Shown here: positions 50,839 through 60,634 of the stretch, one piece after another | Layout of the letters: every line of letters begins with the position of its first letter | How positions within the stretch are numbered: the stretch's first letter is position 1 | Assembly: GCF_004803895.1 (NCBI RefSeq) | Contig: NZ_CP021978.1 | Span: forward strand, 2,480,001 to 2,544,000 | Reading direction: 5' to 3' | DNA from: Streptomyces hawaiiensis | GTDB taxonomy: Bacteria > Actinomycetota > Actinomycetes > Streptomycetales > Streptomycetaceae | Length of the DNA: 64,000 nt | Notes under the pieces: generated by a model | Databases searched by the model: none | The model's input: only the letters and a program-made list of their open reading frames with translations | Told to the model about the DNA's origin: nothing | Made by a program: the position numbers and the translations under genes

Positions 50839-52632
50839 ATGGCGGTTTCCGTAACCCTTCCGGCGCTCGGCGAGAGCGTCACCGAGGGCACTGTCACCCG
50901 CTGGCTGAAGGCCGAGGGCGAGCGCGTCGAGGCCGACGAGCCGCTGCTCGAAGTGTCGACCGACAAGGTCGACACCGAGATCCCCTCGCCCGCCGCCGGC
51001 ATCCTGGCCTCCATCAAGGTCGCCGAGGACGAGACGGTCGAGGTCGGCGCCGAGCTGGCCCTGATCGACGACGGCAGCGGCGCGCCCGCCGCCGCCCCGG
51101 CCCCGGAGGCCGAGCAGGTCTCCGAGCCCGCCCCCGAGCCGGCCCCGGCCGCCCCGTCCACCGAGCAGGCCGCCCCGGCGCCCGCTCCCACCGCCGACGC
51201 CGCTGCCGGCGGGGGCTCCGCCGAGGGCACGGACGTCGTCCTGCCCGCGCTCGGCGAGTCCGTCACCGAGGGCACCGTCACCCGCTGGCTGAAGTCGGTC
51301 GGTGACAGCGTCGAGGCCGACGAGCCGCTGCTCGAGGTCTCCACCGACAAGGTCGACACCGAGATCCCGGCGCCCACCTCGGGCATCCTGCTGGAGATCG
51401 TGGTCGGCGAGGACGAGACCGCCGAGGTCGGCGCCAAGCTCGCCGTCATCGGCGAGGCGGGTGCCGCTCCGGCAGCCGCCCCCGCGCAGGAGGCCCCGGC
51501 CGCCCCGGCGCAGCCCGAGCCCACCCCGGCCCCGGCGCCGCAGCAGGCCGCCCCGGCCCAGCAGGCTCCGGCTCCGCAGGCCCCGTCGGCCCCGGCACCG
51601 CAGCAGCAGACCACCCCGGCCCCCGACCCGGTCCCGGCCGCTCCGGCGCCCGCCCCGGCTCCGGCCCAGGCCCCGGCCGCTCCGGCCGCCGCCAAGCCGG
51701 CCGACGACGGCGCCTACGTCACCCCGCTGGTGCGCAAGCTCGCCGCCGAGAACGGCGTCGACCTGGCCGGCGTCAAGGGCACCGGCGTCGGCGGCCGTAT
51801 CCGCAAGCAGGACGTCGTCGCCGCCGCCGAGGCCGCGAAGGCCGCCACCGCAGCTCCGGCCGCCGCCGCTCCGGCCGCCTCGAAGAAGGCTCCGGCGCTG
51901 GAGGCGTCCCCGCTGCGCGGCCAGACCATCAAGATGCCGCGGATCCGCAAGGTCATCGGCGACAACATGGTCAAGGCCCTGCACGAGCAGGCCCAGCTGT
52001 CCTCGGTCGTCGAGGTCGACGTCACGCGGCTGATGAAGCTGCGCGCCCGCGCCAAGGACGCGTTCGCATCGCGTGAGGGCGTCAAGCTCTCCCCGATGCC
52101 GTTCTTCGTCAAGGCCGCGGCCCAGGCGCTGAAGGCGCACGCGCCGATCAACGCCAAGATCAACGAGGCCGAGGGGACAATCACCTACTTCGACACCGAG
52201 AACATCGGTATCGCGGTGGACTCCGAGAAGAGCCTGATGACCCCGGTCATCAAGCACGCCGGTGACCTCAACCTCGCCGGTATCGCCAAGGCGACGGCCG
52301 AGCTCGCGGGCAAGGTCCGGGCCAACAAGATCACCCCGGACGAGCTGTCCGGCGCGACCTTCACCATCTCCAACACCGGCTCGCGCGGCGCGCTCTTCGA
52401 CACGATCATCGTGCCGCCGGGCCAGGTCGCGATCCTCGGCATCGGCGCGACGGTCAAGCGTCCCGCCGTCATCGAGACGGAGGAGGGCACGGTCATCGGC
52501 GTCCGCGACATGACGTACCTGACCCTGTCCTACGACCACCGCCTGGTGGACGGCGCCGACGCCGCCCGTTACCTGACGGCGGTCAAGGCCATCCTGGAGG
52601 CGGGCGAGTTCGAGGTCGAGCTCGGCCTGTAG
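50839..52632 (+). CDS. sucB: 2-oxoglutarate/pyruvate dehydrogenase E2 acyltransferase with two lipoyl domains
   Basis: 597 aa. Two lipoyl domains (residues 1-80 and about 132-212) share the lipoylated Lys motif [16 protein letters not shown] and are separated by Ala-Pro linkers. A peripheral-subunit-binding domain follows ([34 protein letters not shown], about 292-328), then the catalytic domain ending [16 protein letters not shown] (His about 567). Actinobacterial E2 is shared by the PDH and OGDH complexes, so it likely works with AceE encoded 1.1 kb downstream as well as OGDH. AAGGAG-type RBS precedes the ATG. Confidence 0.95.
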   Translation: MAVSVTLPALGESVTEGTVTRWLKAEGERVEADEPLLEVSTDKVDTEIPSPAAGILASIKVAEDETVEVGAELALIDDGSGAPAAAPAPEAEQVSEPAPEPAPAAPSTEQAAPAPAPTADAAAGGGSAEGTDVVLPALGESVTEGTVTRWLKSVGDSVEADEPLLEVSTDKVDTEIPAPTSGILLEIVVGEDETAEVGAKLAVIGEAGAAPAAAPAQEAPAAPAQPEPTPAPAPQQAAPAQQAPAPQAPSAPAPQQQTTPAPDPVPAAPAPAPAPAQAPAAPAAAKPADDGAYVTPLVRKLAAENGVDLAGVKGTGVGGRIRKQDVVAAAEAAKAATAAPAAAAPAASKKAPALEASPLRGQTIKMPRIRKVIGDNMVKALHEQAQLSSVVEVDVTRLMKLRARAKDAFASREGVKLSPMPFFVKAAAQALKAHAPINAKINEAEGTITYFDTENIGIAVDSEKSLMTPVIKHAGDLNLAGIAKATAELAGKVRANKITPDELSGATFTISNTGSRGALFDTIIVPPGQVAILGIGATVKRPAVIETEEGTVIGVRDMTYLTLSYDHRLVDGADAARYLTAVKAILEAGEFEVELGL

Positions 52633-52653
52633 TCGCCGACCAGCAGTACGCAT

Positions 52654-52688
52654 CGATGCCCCGTCCGGCTTTCCCGGGCGGGGCATCG
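52654..52688. terminator. Terminator after sucB
   Basis: CGATGCCCCGTCCGG (52654-52668) pairs with CCGGGCGGGGCATCG (52674-52688), one G-U type mismatch, 5-nt loop, 21 nt past the sucB stop. Confidence 0.88.
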
Positions 52689-52696
52689 TCGTCCCC

Positions 52697-52746
52697 AGGG
52701 GCGCGGGGAACTGCGCGATCAGGCACCGACGGCCCGCAGCCGCCCG
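52697..52746. repeat. Intergenic GC-rich repeat, type A copy, inverted
   Basis: AGGGGCGCGGGGAACTGCGC then GATCAGGCACCGACGGCCCG, the reverse complement of the type A core, directly after the sucB terminator. Confidence 0.75.
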
Positions 52747-52887
52747 CACACCGTCCGGACCGAACTCACAGGCGCCGCAATCACCATGTGCGCCTCGTCT
52801 CACCTGCGCGACAGCCCCCACGTCGGCCCCACCCGCGGAGCGAACCGGCCGTATTGTCTAAACGTCAATCCCGCGTAAGGAGCCCTC

Positions 52888-53511
52888 ATGACCGCGCCCG
52901 TCATCCACTCGCTCCGCGAGCAGATCCGCGAGCACATCCTGGAGGGGATCATCAGCGGACGCTGGCAGCCGGGCGAGCGGATCGTCGAGCGGCGGATCGC
53001 CACCGAGCTGGAGGTCAGCCAGACCCCGGTCCGCGAGGCCCTGCGCGAGCTGGAGTCCCTGCGCCTGATCGAGTCCGCTCCGAACAAGGGCGTGCGCGTC
53101 CGCAACCTCACGGCCGCCGATCTGGAGGAGAGCTACCCGGTCCGGGCCGGCCTGGAGGCCATCGCCGCGGAGCTGGCCGCCCAGGGCCTCGCGGAGGACT
53201 GCTCGGCACTGGAACCCCATGTCAGCGCCCTGTACGAGGCCGACCGCGTCTGCGACGGCACGGCCCAGGTCCGCCACACCGTCGCCTTCCACCGCGAACT
53301 GGTCCGCGCCGCGGGCAACTCCGTCCTGCTGCACACGTGGGAAGGCCTCGGCATCGAGGTGTTCACGGCCCTGTCGATCCGCTGGCTGGGCACCCAGCAG
53401 CAGTCCTACGCCGAGGAGCACGAGGAGCTCGTCGCCGCGTTCAAGCGCCGCGACCCCCGTATCGCCGAACTGGTGAAGGCGCACGTCCTGGGCTGCGCGC
53501 CCCGGGCGTGA
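52888..53511 (+). CDS. GntR-family regulator (FadR/FCD subfamily)
   Basis: 207 aa. N-terminal winged helix (LREQIREHILEGIISGRWQPGERIVERRIATELEVSQTPVREALRELESLRLIES) and an all-helical FCD effector domain (about 75-200) with the metal-ligand His pattern HTVAFHRELVRAAGN and EEHEELVAAF. Members sense organic acids such as pyruvate or lactate. GGAG is 7 nt before the ATG. It sits between sucB and aceE on the same strand; repression of aceE through the palindrome at 53643-53659 is an attractive but unproven idea. Confidence 0.93.
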   Translation: MTAPVIHSLREQIREHILEGIISGRWQPGERIVERRIATELEVSQTPVREALRELESLRLIESAPNKGVRVRNLTAADLEESYPVRAGLEAIAAELAAQGLAEDCSALEPHVSALYEADRVCDGTAQVRHTVAFHRELVRAAGNSVLLHTWEGLGIEVFTALSIRWLGTQQQSYAEEHEELVAAFKRRDPRIAELVKAHVLGCAPRA

Positions 53512-53570
53512 CACCCGAGCGCACCCCCGCTCAAACACCTCCGACCTGCGAAAACCGTTCGAGAATCGGT

Positions 53571-53603
53571 CACCGCGTGCCACCGTCGGAGGCACCGCGT
53601 GCC
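53571..53603 (+). repeat. 11-nt direct repeat upstream of aceE
   Basis: CACCGCGTGCC occurs at 53571-53581 and again at 53593-53603, start-to-start 22 nt (two helical turns), about 40-70 nt before the aceE -35. Position fits an activator site. Confidence 0.6.
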
Positions 53604-53641
53604 TATTTTCTCGTGATCAAGAGGTTTTGCCCCTCAACCCT

Positions 53642-53671
53642 TTGATCGATCATCGATCAGCGAGTTACAGT
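53642..53671 (+). promoter_or_regulatory. aceE promoter overlapped by a palindromic operator
   Basis: TTGATC (53642-53647), 18-nt spacer, TACAGT (53666-53671). The inverted repeat TGATCGA-TCA-TCGATCA (53643-53659) covers the -35 and most of the spacer, a repressor position. The transcript would have a leader of about 100 nt. The GntR/FadR-type protein encoded at 52888-53511 is the nearest candidate factor. Confidence 0.65.
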
Positions 53672-53778
53672 CGCCGACGGGCTTGCACCCGAGCCCAGCG
53701 CCCTGTCCTGCCAAAGACAAAGGGCACCCCCGATCCCCTTATGTGAGGGAACCCCCTTCGACTGAGGAAGGCGGCGAC

Positions 53779-56481
53779 ATGACCGACCCCAACGCCATCC
53801 AGCCGAGCGAGCTCGACCAGCTCCACGACCGGGACCCGGAGGAGACCGCCGAATGGCAGGCCTCCCTGGACGCGGTCACCCAGGCTGCCGGGCCGCACCG
53901 TGCCGCATACCTGATGCGCCGCACGCTGGAGCGCGCAGAGGGCGCCGGCATCGCGCTGCCGAAGCTCCTCGAGACCGACTACGTCAACTCCATCCCCACC
54001 GCCGCCGAGCCGGCCGTGCCCGGCGACGAGGCGATGGAGCAGCGGATCACCGCGTGGAACCGCTGGAACGCGGCCGCGATGGTGACCCGGGGCAGCAAAT
54101 ACGGCGTCGGCGGCCACATCGCCACCTTCGCCTCCGCCGCCTGGCTGTACGAGACCGGCTTCAACCACTTCTTCAAGGGCAAAGAGGCCGACGGCTCCGG
54201 CGACCAGCTCTACATCCAGGGCCACGCCTCCCCCGGCATCTACGCCCGCGCGTTCCTCGACGGCCGGCTGAACGAGGAGCAGCTCGACAACTTCCGCCGG
54301 GAGGCGGGCGGCAACGGCCTGCCCTCCTACCCGCACCCGCGCCGGCTGCCCTGGCTGTGGGAGTTCCCGACGGTCTCGATGGGCCTCGGCCCGCTGTCGG
54401 CGATCTACCAGGCGCGCTTCAACCGCTACCTGGCCAACCGCGGCATCAAGGACACCTCCGCCTCGCACGTGTGGGCGTTCCTCGGCGACGGCGAGATGGA
54501 CGAGCCGGAGTCGACGGCGGCCCTGGCGCTCGCGGCCCGTGAGGAGCTGGACAACCTCACGTTCGTCATCAACTGCAACCTCCAGCGCCTCGACGGCCCG
54601 GTCCGCGCCAACTTCAAGATCGTGCAGGAGCTGGAGGCCCAGTTCCGCGGCGCCGGCTGGAACGTGATCAAGACGCTGTGGGGCACGGCCTGGGACGAGC
54701 TGTTCCGGCTGGACACCACGGGCGCGCTCGTACGCCGTCTGCGCCAGGTACCGGACGCGCAGATCCAGACGTACCAGACCCGCGACGCGGCCTACATCCG
54801 CCAGGACTTCTTCGGCGGCGACCCGGCGCTCGCGGAGATGGCGAAGCTGCTGAGCGACGACAAGATCCTCGAGTGCTTCCACCTCTCGCGCGGTGGTCAC
54901 GAGGCCCGCAAGGTGTACGCCGCGTACCGGGCGGCCGTCGAGCACCGGGGCGCGCCGACCGTGATCCTGGCCCAGACGGTCAAGGGCCACACCCTCGGCG
55001 AGGGGTTCGCGTCGAAGAACGCCAACCACCAGATGAAGAAGCTCTCGGTGGACGAGTTCAAGAACATGCGCGACCTGCTGGAGCTGCCGATCAAGGACAG
55101 CGACTTCGTCGACGGCGTGGTCCCCTACGGCCACCCGGGCGCCGGCTCCCCCGAGGTCCGCTACCTCCAGGAGCGGCGTGCCGCCCTCGGCGGTCCGGCC
55201 CCGGCCCGTCGCGTGCACCCGGTCGCGCCGCTGCCCGCCCCGGCGGAGAAGGCGTTCGCGTCCTTCGACAAGGGCTCGGGTGCGCAGAACGTGGCGACGA
55301 CGATGGCGTTCGTCCGCCTGGTCAAGGACCTCGTCCGCGACAAGGAGACCGGCAAGCGCTGGGTGCCGATCGTCCCGGACGAGGCGCGCACCTTCGGCAT
55401 GGAGTCGCTGTTCCCCTCGCTGGGCATCTACTCGCCCAAGGGCCAGACGTACGAGCCGGTCGACCGCGACCAGCTGATGTACTACAAGGAGGCCAAGAAC
55501 GGCCAGATCCTCAACGAGGGGATCACCGAGGCCGGTTCGATGGCCGACTTCATCGCCGCTTCGACGTCGTACGCGACGCACGGCGAGACGATGATCCCGT
55601 TCTACATCTTCTACTCGATGTTCGGCTGGCAGCGCACGGCCGACCAGATGTGGCAGCTCGGCGACCAGCTCGGCCGCGGCTTCCTCGTCGGCGCCACGGC
55701 CGGCCGTACGACGCTGACGGGCGAGGGCCTGCAGCACGCCGACGGCCACTCCCCCGTGATCGCGGCGACCAACCCGGCGGCGCTGTCGTACGACCCGGCG
55801 TTCGCCTACGAGGTCGCGGCCATCGTCAAGGAGGGCCTGCGCCGGATGTACGGCGAGGTGGCCCCGGGTGAGGACCAGGACGTCTTCTACTACCTGACCG
55901 TCTACAACGAGCCGATGCCGCAGCCCGCGAAGCCGTCCGTCGACGGTGTCGACGAGGGCATCGTCAAGGGCCTGTACCGCTTCAACACGGCGGAGTCCGC
56001 GGGCATCACACCCCCGGCCAACGCCCCGCGGATCCAGCTGCTCGGCTCCGGTACGGCGATCCACTGGGCGCTCAAGGCGCAGCGGTTGCTCGCCGAGGAG
56101 TGGGGCGTGGCGGCCGACGTGTGGTCGGCGACGTCCTGGAGCGAGCTGCGCCGGGACGCCCTGGAGGCGGACGAGGCGCTGCTGCGCGGCGAGGAGCGGG
56201 TGCCGTTCGTGCGGCAGGCGCTCCAGGGTGCCGACGGCCCGGTGCTGGCGGTCTCCGACTACATGCGCCAGGTCCCGGACCAGATCGCGCAGTGGGTCGA
56301 GCAGGACTGGTCCTCGCTGGGCGCCGACGGCTTCGGCCTCTCGGACACCCGTGAGGCGGCCCGCCGCCACTTCGGTGTCGACGCCGAGTCGATCGTCGTC
56401 GCGGCCCTGGCCCAGCTCGCCAAGCGCGGCGAGGTGCAGGCGACGGCCGTGAAGGAAGCGCGCGCGAAGTACGGCCTGTAG
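53779..56481 (+). CDS. aceE: Pyruvate dehydrogenase E1 component (homodimeric)
   Basis: 900 aa. Thiamine-diphosphate enzyme decarboxylating pyruvate and acetylating the lipoyl group of E2. The TPP motif is [10 protein letters not shown] with [14 protein letters not shown] downstream; [18 protein letters not shown] and the central [25 protein letters not shown] are standard AceE segments. Starts [15 protein letters not shown] at ATG 53779 after GAGGAAGG; an in-frame extension to 53683 lies in the leader. Single-gene unit with a strong terminator. E2 and E3 are probably the sucB and lpd products. Confidence 0.98.
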   Translation: MTDPNAIQPSELDQLHDRDPEETAEWQASLDAVTQAAGPHRAAYLMRRTLERAEGAGIALPKLLETDYVNSIPTAAEPAVPGDEAMEQRITAWNRWNAAAMVTRGSKYGVGGHIATFASAAWLYETGFNHFFKGKEADGSGDQLYIQGHASPGIYARAFLDGRLNEEQLDNFRREAGGNGLPSYPHPRRLPWLWEFPTVSMGLGPLSAIYQARFNRYLANRGIKDTSASHVWAFLGDGEMDEPESTAALALAAREELDNLTFVINCNLQRLDGPVRANFKIVQELEAQFRGAGWNVIKTLWGTAWDELFRLDTTGALVRRLRQVPDAQIQTYQTRDAAYIRQDFFGGDPALAEMAKLLSDDKILECFHLSRGGHEARKVYAAYRAAVEHRGAPTVILAQTVKGHTLGEGFASKNANHQMKKLSVDEFKNMRDLLELPIKDSDFVDGVVPYGHPGAGSPEVRYLQERRAALGGPAPARRVHPVAPLPAPAEKAFASFDKGSGAQNVATTMAFVRLVKDLVRDKETGKRWVPIVPDEARTFGMESLFPSLGIYSPKGQTYEPVDRDQLMYYKEAKNGQILNEGITEAGSMADFIAASTSYATHGETMIPFYIFYSMFGWQRTADQMWQLGDQLGRGFLVGATAGRTTLTGEGLQHADGHSPVIAATNPAALSYDPAFAYEVAAIVKEGLRRMYGEVAPGEDQDVFYYLTVYNEPMPQPAKPSVDGVDEGIVKGLYRFNTAESAGITPPANAPRIQLLGSGTAIHWALKAQRLLAEEWGVAADVWSATSWSELRRDALEADEALLRGEERVPFVRQALQGADGPVLAVSDYMRQVPDQIAQWVEQDWSSLGADGFGLSDTREAARRHFGVDAESIVVAALAQLAKRGEVQATAVKEARAKYGL

Positions 56482-56497
56482 TAAGGACCGGTGATCG

Positions 56498-56525
56498 GCA
56501 GGCCCCCGCCCCGGCGGGGGCCTGC
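56498..56525. terminator. Terminator after aceE
   Basis: GCAGGCCCCCGC / GCGGGGGCCTGC with a 4-nt CCCG loop, 16 nt past the aceE stop. The -10-like CATGAT of the next gene begins 2 nt after the hairpin. Confidence 0.88.
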
Positions 56526-56527
56526 TG

Positions 56528-56540
56528 CATGATGTGGGCA
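56528..56540 (+). promoter_or_regulatory. Candidate leaderless promoter of the WYL regulator
   Basis: CATGAT (56528-56533) ends 6 nt before the ATG at 56540, with no RBS. The -35 would fall inside the aceE terminator stem. Confidence 0.35.
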
Positions 56541-57523
56541 TGCGCGCTGCCCGGCTGATCAAGATGGTGCTGCTGCTCCAGTCCCGGCCCTCCATGACGG
56601 CCGCCGAGCTCGCATGTGAGCTGGAGGTCTCGGAGCGGACCGTCACACGGGACGCGCAGGCGCTGTCGGAGGCCGGTGTGCCGGTGTACGCGGACCGGGG
56701 GCGGGCCGGTGGCTACCGGCTGGTGGGCGGGTACCGGACGCGGCTGACCGGGCTGCACCGCGGCGAGGCCGAGGCGCTGTTCCTGTCCGGGGTGCCGGGC
56801 GCGCTGCGCGAGATGGGCCTGGAGGACGCGGCCTCGGCGGCCCAGCTGAAGGTGTCGGCGGCCCTGCTGCCGTCCCTGCGGGACGCGTCCAGGACGGCGG
56901 CCCAGCGGTTCCATCTGGACGCGCCGAACTGGTTCAAGGAGCCGAAGACGCCCGCCCTGCTGCCGGCCGTCGCGGACGCGGTCTGGGACGACCGGCGGAT
57001 CAGCGCCCGCTACCGGCGCGGGGAGGACGAGGTCGTCCGGGAGCTGGAGCCGTACGGGCTCGTGCTGAAGGCCGGCGTCTGGTACCTGTGCGCGCGGGTG
57101 GCCGGGGGCTCCTTCCGGGTGTACCGGATCGACCGGTTCACGGCCGTGGAGCCGGGCGCCGAGCGCTTCGAGCGGGAGCCGGAGTTCGACCTGCCCGCGT
57201 TCTGGGAGGAGCGGGCGGAGCAGTTCGCGCGGTCCATCCTGCGGGCGCGGGTCGTGGTGCGCCTCTCCCCCGACGGCGTGCGCGGACTGCCGTACGCCCT
57301 CGGTTCGCCGACCGCCCGGGAGGCACTGGCGGACGCGGAGGCCCCGGACGGCGACGGCTGGGTGACCGTTGCCCTGCCGGTGGAGTCCGAGGAGGTCGCC
57401 CACACGCAGCTGGCGGCCCTGGGCCCGGAGGTGGAGGTGCTGGCTCCGGAGGGCCTGCGTGAGCGGTTCGCCGCGGACGCGGCGCGGCTGGCGCGGCTCT
57501 ACCGGCCCGAGGGCGGCGCATAA
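56540..57523 (+). CDS. WYL-domain transcriptional regulator
   Basis: 327 aa. N-terminal HTH_11-type helix-turn-helix (ARLIKMVLLLQSRPSMTAAELACELEVSERTVTRDAQALSEAGVPVYADRGRAGGYRL), then a WYL domain (about 135-220) with GLVLKAGVWYLCARVAGGSFRVYRIDRF, and a C-terminal extension (WCX). WYL domains bind nucleic acid or nucleotides and the family includes regulators of DNA damage and phage defence. No defence gene is adjacent. GTG 56534 is an alternative start. Confidence 0.93.
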   Translation: MRAARLIKMVLLLQSRPSMTAAELACELEVSERTVTRDAQALSEAGVPVYADRGRAGGYRLVGGYRTRLTGLHRGEAEALFLSGVPGALREMGLEDAASAAQLKVSAALLPSLRDASRTAAQRFHLDAPNWFKEPKTPALLPAVADAVWDDRRISARYRRGEDEVVRELEPYGLVLKAGVWYLCARVAGGSFRVYRIDRFTAVEPGAERFEREPEFDLPAFWEERAEQFARSILRARVVVRLSPDGVRGLPYALGSPTAREALADAEAPDGDGWVTVALPVESEEVAHTQLAALGPEVEVLAPEGLRERFAADAARLARLYRPEGGA

Positions 57524-57576
57524 CGATCCCGCGCACTCCGGGTGCGCCCCTGTGTCCCAGGGCCGATGCTTGACCC

Positions 57577-58098
57577 GTGATGGACGAGACGGAGTTCTGG
57601 GAGCTGGTGGACGACACCCGGGAGGCCGCCGAAGGCGACCCGGAGGAGCAGGCCGACCTGCTCGTGGACCGGCTCGCCCAGCTGGACCCGGACTCGGTCC
57701 TGGACTTCGCCCGGCACTTCGAGTCCCGCTACAACCGCGCCTACCGCTGGGACCTGTGGGGCGCCGCCTGGGTGCTGCTCGACGGGGCGAGCGACGACGC
57801 CTTCGACTTCTTCCGGTGCTGGCTGATCGGCCAGGGCCGGGAGGTGTTCGAGGGCGCCGTGCACGACCCGGACGCGCTCGCCGATCTGCTGGACGACTTC
57901 GACGAGGAGATCGACGGCGACGCCGAGGAGCTCGGCTACGCGGCGGACGAGGCCTACGAGCAGCTCACCGGCGCGGTCGCCCCCGACCTGGAGATCGCGC
58001 CGGCGCCCCCGGAACCGGAGGGCACACCGCTCGACTTCGAGAACGAGGGGCTGCTCGCCGAGCGCTACCCCCGGCTGTGGGAGCGCTTCAGGGGCTGA
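57577..58098 (+). CDS. DUF4240 family protein
   Basis: 173 aa (GTG 57577; ATG 57580 is equally possible). MDETEFWELVDDTREAAEGDPEEQADLLVDRLAQL, WDLWGAAWVLLDGASDDAFDFFRCWLIGQGREVFEGAV and the acidic DDFDEEIDGDAEELGYAADEAYEQLTG are the DUF4240 pattern. Soluble, strongly acidic, unknown function. Short gaps to both neighbours: 53 nt after the WYL gene, directly abutting the small protein on the other strand. Confidence 0.9.
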   Translation: MMDETEFWELVDDTREAAEGDPEEQADLLVDRLAQLDPDSVLDFARHFESRYNRAYRWDLWGAAWVLLDGASDDAFDFFRCWLIGQGREVFEGAVHDPDALADLLDDFDEEIDGDAEELGYAADEAYEQLTGAVAPDLEIAPAPPEPEGTPLDFENEGLLAERYPRLWERFRG

Positions 58099-58335
58099 TC
58101 AGGCGACCCGGCGGCGGCTCGCGTCGGACGGGATGTACGCGTGCGCCCCGTCGGCCCGCACCGCGTGGTGCATCGGTGCCGCGTTGGCCTGGTCGAGAGC
58201 GGACGCGGTGACCGCGGCCGGGCCCAGGACCACGGTCAGGGCCGCGCAGAGCACCGCCCAGGGGCCACGCGCGGCTCCCGACCGCACACCCGCGTTCCCC
58301 GTGTCCCCCGGGGCCTTCGTACGACCGTTGCTCAT
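58099..58335 (-). CDS. Small putative secreted protein (78 aa)
   Basis: A polar basic start (MSNGRTKAPGDTGNAGVRSG) is followed by a hydrophobic stretch (WAVLCAALTVVLGPAAVTASA) and a short mature part ending SDASRRRVA, as in a small exported peptide. GGAGG lies about 10 nt before the ATG at 58335. It abuts the DUF4240 stop and starts 53 nt after the PGRP stop on the same strand. No family recognised. Confidence 0.55.
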   Translation of the reverse strand: MSNGRTKAPGDTGNAGVRSGAARGPWAVLCAALTVVLGPAAVTASALDQANAAPMHHAVRADGAHAYIPSDASRRRVA

Positions 58336-58388
58336 GGTCCCCACCTCCAGTCGGCTGCCTGTGCGGACGACCGTAGGGGGCCGGGATC

Positions 58389-59252
58389 TCAGGACGCTGC
58401 GCGTTCGCTGTGGTCTTGCTGTGGACCGTCCGGCCGGCCCTGGAGACGGGCGGCGAGCTGTCTGATCTCGGGCAGGCGGGCGTGCAGGGCGGCGCCCGGG
58501 CAGCTGGTCATGTAGCCGTCGTTGTGGCCCGCGAGGGCGGGCAGCCTGGCGGTGGAGCCGGCCGCGTACCGGCTCAGGCCGTTACTGGAGACCAGGCGGA
58601 CGTCCGAGCGCGGGTCGGTGCCGGTCAGGCCCAGCTTCCAGGCGGACAGCGCGGCGATCGCACGGATCATGGGCCGCGGGACGGGCATGCCCTCGGTGAA
58701 GGTACCGAGGGCGGCGATGCCCGTGGTGCGGTGGTTGAAGCCCTGGGTGTGGGCGCCGGTGACGGCGCGCTCCACGCCCCCGGCGCGGCCTTCGTAGACG
58801 GTGCCGCAGCGGTCCACGACGAAGTTGTAGCCGATGTCGTCCCAGTCGCGGGTGCCGGTCTGGCCGGTGTAGAGGTCCCGGATGATGCGTGGCGCGTCGG
58901 CGCAGTCGTAGCCGTTGGGCGAGTCGGTGTGGTGGACGAAGACGGCGGCGACCCGGTCGTCGTAGCGGGGGCGGGGCTGCGCGCGGGCGGCGTCGCCCAG
59001 CCAGTGCGCTCTCGGCACGATGTGCGGGCGGGGGGCGGCGTAGGGCGTGGCGGTGGAGCGGGCCGGGGCGGCGCGGGAGCCGGTCTCGGCGGCGTTCTCG
59101 ACGCCGTGGGCGCACAGCACCAGTGCCACGACGGCGGCGACGCCCGGCAGGCAGCCGAGCAGGACCCGGGCCGCGCGCGGCAGGCCGGCTGTGCCGGGTG
59201 CCCCTTCGGCGGAGTGCCCGCGTGCGCCCCGCCGTCTTCGGAAGACACGCAT
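58389..59252 (-). CDS. PGRP/amidase_2-type N-acetylmuramoyl-L-alanine amidase
   Basis: 287 aa. Signal-anchor near residues 28-50 (VLLGCLPGVAAVVALVLCAHG), then a peptidoglycan recognition domain: VPRAHWLGDA, AAVFVHHTDSPNGYDC (Zn His), DIGYNFVVDRCGTVYEGRAGG, GAHTQGFNHRTTGIAALGTF and GHNDGYMTSCPG (Zn His and Cys). The zinc set is complete, so it should cleave the MurNAc-L-Ala bond outside the membrane. ATG 59252 chosen; an in-frame ATG at 59321 would add 23 residues of low similarity. Confidence 0.92.
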   Translation of the reverse strand: MRVFRRRRGARGHSAEGAPGTAGLPRAARVLLGCLPGVAAVVALVLCAHGVENAAETGSRAAPARSTATPYAAPRPHIVPRAHWLGDAARAQPRPRYDDRVAAVFVHHTDSPNGYDCADAPRIIRDLYTGQTGTRDWDDIGYNFVVDRCGTVYEGRAGGVERAVTGAHTQGFNHRTTGIAALGTFTEGMPVPRPMIRAIAALSAWKLGLTGTDPRSDVRLVSSNGLSRYAAGSTARLPALAGHNDGYMTSCPGAALHARLPEIRQLAARLQGRPDGPQQDHSERAAS

Positions 59253-59442
59253 GGTCCCACTGTCGGCCTGATCCGGGCCGTCCGCGATGTGTGATGTGCC
59301 ACCCGGTGGAACCATCGTCACGGTCCGCGACGTTTTTCCGAGTGCACGCCCGCGTGGCCGATTCCGATCACCCCGCGCGCGTGTGACTGATCACCGGGCC
59401 CTCCCCCGCGTATTAAGGGGTTCCGAGAGAAAGGCGGCGTGC

Positions 59443-60627
59443 GTGGACCTGCTCGACATCCTGCTGTTGCTGGTCGTCCTGGCCTACGCGGCGTCCGGGT
59501 ACCGGCGCGGGCTGGTGGCCGGCTGTGTGTCGCTGGCGGGTTTCGTGGGCGGCGCGGTCGTCGGCGTGTGGATTTTGCCGTGGGTCATGGACCTGGTGGA
59601 GCCGGGGACCACGCGGGCGACGGTGACGGCGGTGTTCACGGTGCTGCTCCCGGCGGTGGTGGGCCACGAGCTGGCGGGGCGCCTCGCGCTGCGGCTGCGG
59701 CGGGAACTGGACCGGGGGCCGCTGAGAGTGGCGGACGGGATCGGCGGGGCCGTGGCCAACGCGGTGGCCGTGCTGATCGTGGCGTGGGTGGCCGCGAGCG
59801 TCCTGGGCGCGTCCTCGTCGCCGCTGGTCACCTCGGCGATCCGGGACTCCCGACTGCTCGGCGCCGTGCAGCGGACGATGCCGGACACGACGCCGGCCTG
59901 GTTCTCGGGGGCCACGTCCGCGCTGACGCAGGCGGGTTTCCCGCAGGTCTTCAACCCCTTCGAGAACGAGTCGACGGCCGAGGTCGCCAAACCCACCGGC
60001 GACAGCGTCACGGCCGCCGCCACCGAGGCCGCCAAGCGGAGCACGGTGAAGGTCGAGGGCGTCGCGGGCACGCAGGGCCGCGAGGGCAGCGGGTTCGTCT
60101 ACGCGCGCGAGCACGTGATGACCAACGCCCATGTGGTGGCGGGCATCGACGAGCCGACCGTGCAGATCGGCGGGGTCGGGCGGACGTATGAGGCGCGGGT
60201 GGTGCTCTTCGACCCGCAGAAGGACGTGGCCGTGCTGTACGTGCCGGGTCTCAAGGCGCCCGTGCTGCGGTTCGACGACGACGCCGGGCGCGGCGACTCG
60301 GCGGTCGTCGCGGGCTATCCGCAGGACGGCGACCTGAACCTCCAGGCGGCGACGGTCGCGAACCGGGTGCGGGCGACGGGCCAGAACATCTACAACGACG
60401 GGACGGCCACCCGGGAGATCTACTCGATCCGCTCCACGGTCCGTCCCGGCAACTCCGGCGGCCCCCTGCTCACCACCGACGGCCGGGTGTTCGGCGTGGT
60501 CTTCGCCCGCTCCACCACGGACGCCGAGACGGGCTACGTCCTGACGGCGGACGAGGTCGCCTCCGACGCACGCCGCGCCGCGGAGGCGACGGCACCGGTG
60601 GACACGGGCGAGCTGGCCGCGTCGTAG
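59443..60627 (+). CDS. MarP-type membrane serine protease (CvpA domain + trypsin)
   Basis: 394 aa. Four N-terminal helices of the CvpA/colicin V production fold (LLDILLLLVVLAYAASGYRRGLVAG at the start), then a chymotrypsin-like domain with His in TNAHVVAG, Asp in KDVAVLYV and Ser in RPGNSGGPL. Mycobacterial MarP is the model: an extracytoplasmic protease for acid and oxidative stress. GTG 59443 has AAAGGCGG 8 nt upstream; the frame is open to 59287 without support. Tail-to-tail with the GNAT gene, 7 nt apart. Confidence 0.94.
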   Translation: MDLLDILLLLVVLAYAASGYRRGLVAGCVSLAGFVGGAVVGVWILPWVMDLVEPGTTRATVTAVFTVLLPAVVGHELAGRLALRLRRELDRGPLRVADGIGGAVANAVAVLIVAWVAASVLGASSSPLVTSAIRDSRLLGAVQRTMPDTTPAWFSGATSALTQAGFPQVFNPFENESTAEVAKPTGDSVTAAATEAAKRSTVKVEGVAGTQGREGSGFVYAREHVMTNAHVVAGIDEPTVQIGGVGRTYEARVVLFDPQKDVAVLYVPGLKAPVLRFDDDAGRGDSAVVAGYPQDGDLNLQAATVANRVRATGQNIYNDGTATREIYSIRSTVRPGNSGGPLLTTDGRVFGVVFARSTTDAETGYVLTADEVASDARRAAEATAPVDTGELAAS

Positions 60628-60634
60628 CCCCGGC

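Noticed and set aside
49417..52821. 1134-aa minus-strand ORF opposite lpd-sucB
   Set aside because: Product is Gly/Arg/Leu/Val repeats caused by the reverse frame of the lpd and lipoyl E2 genes; no domain, no RBS.
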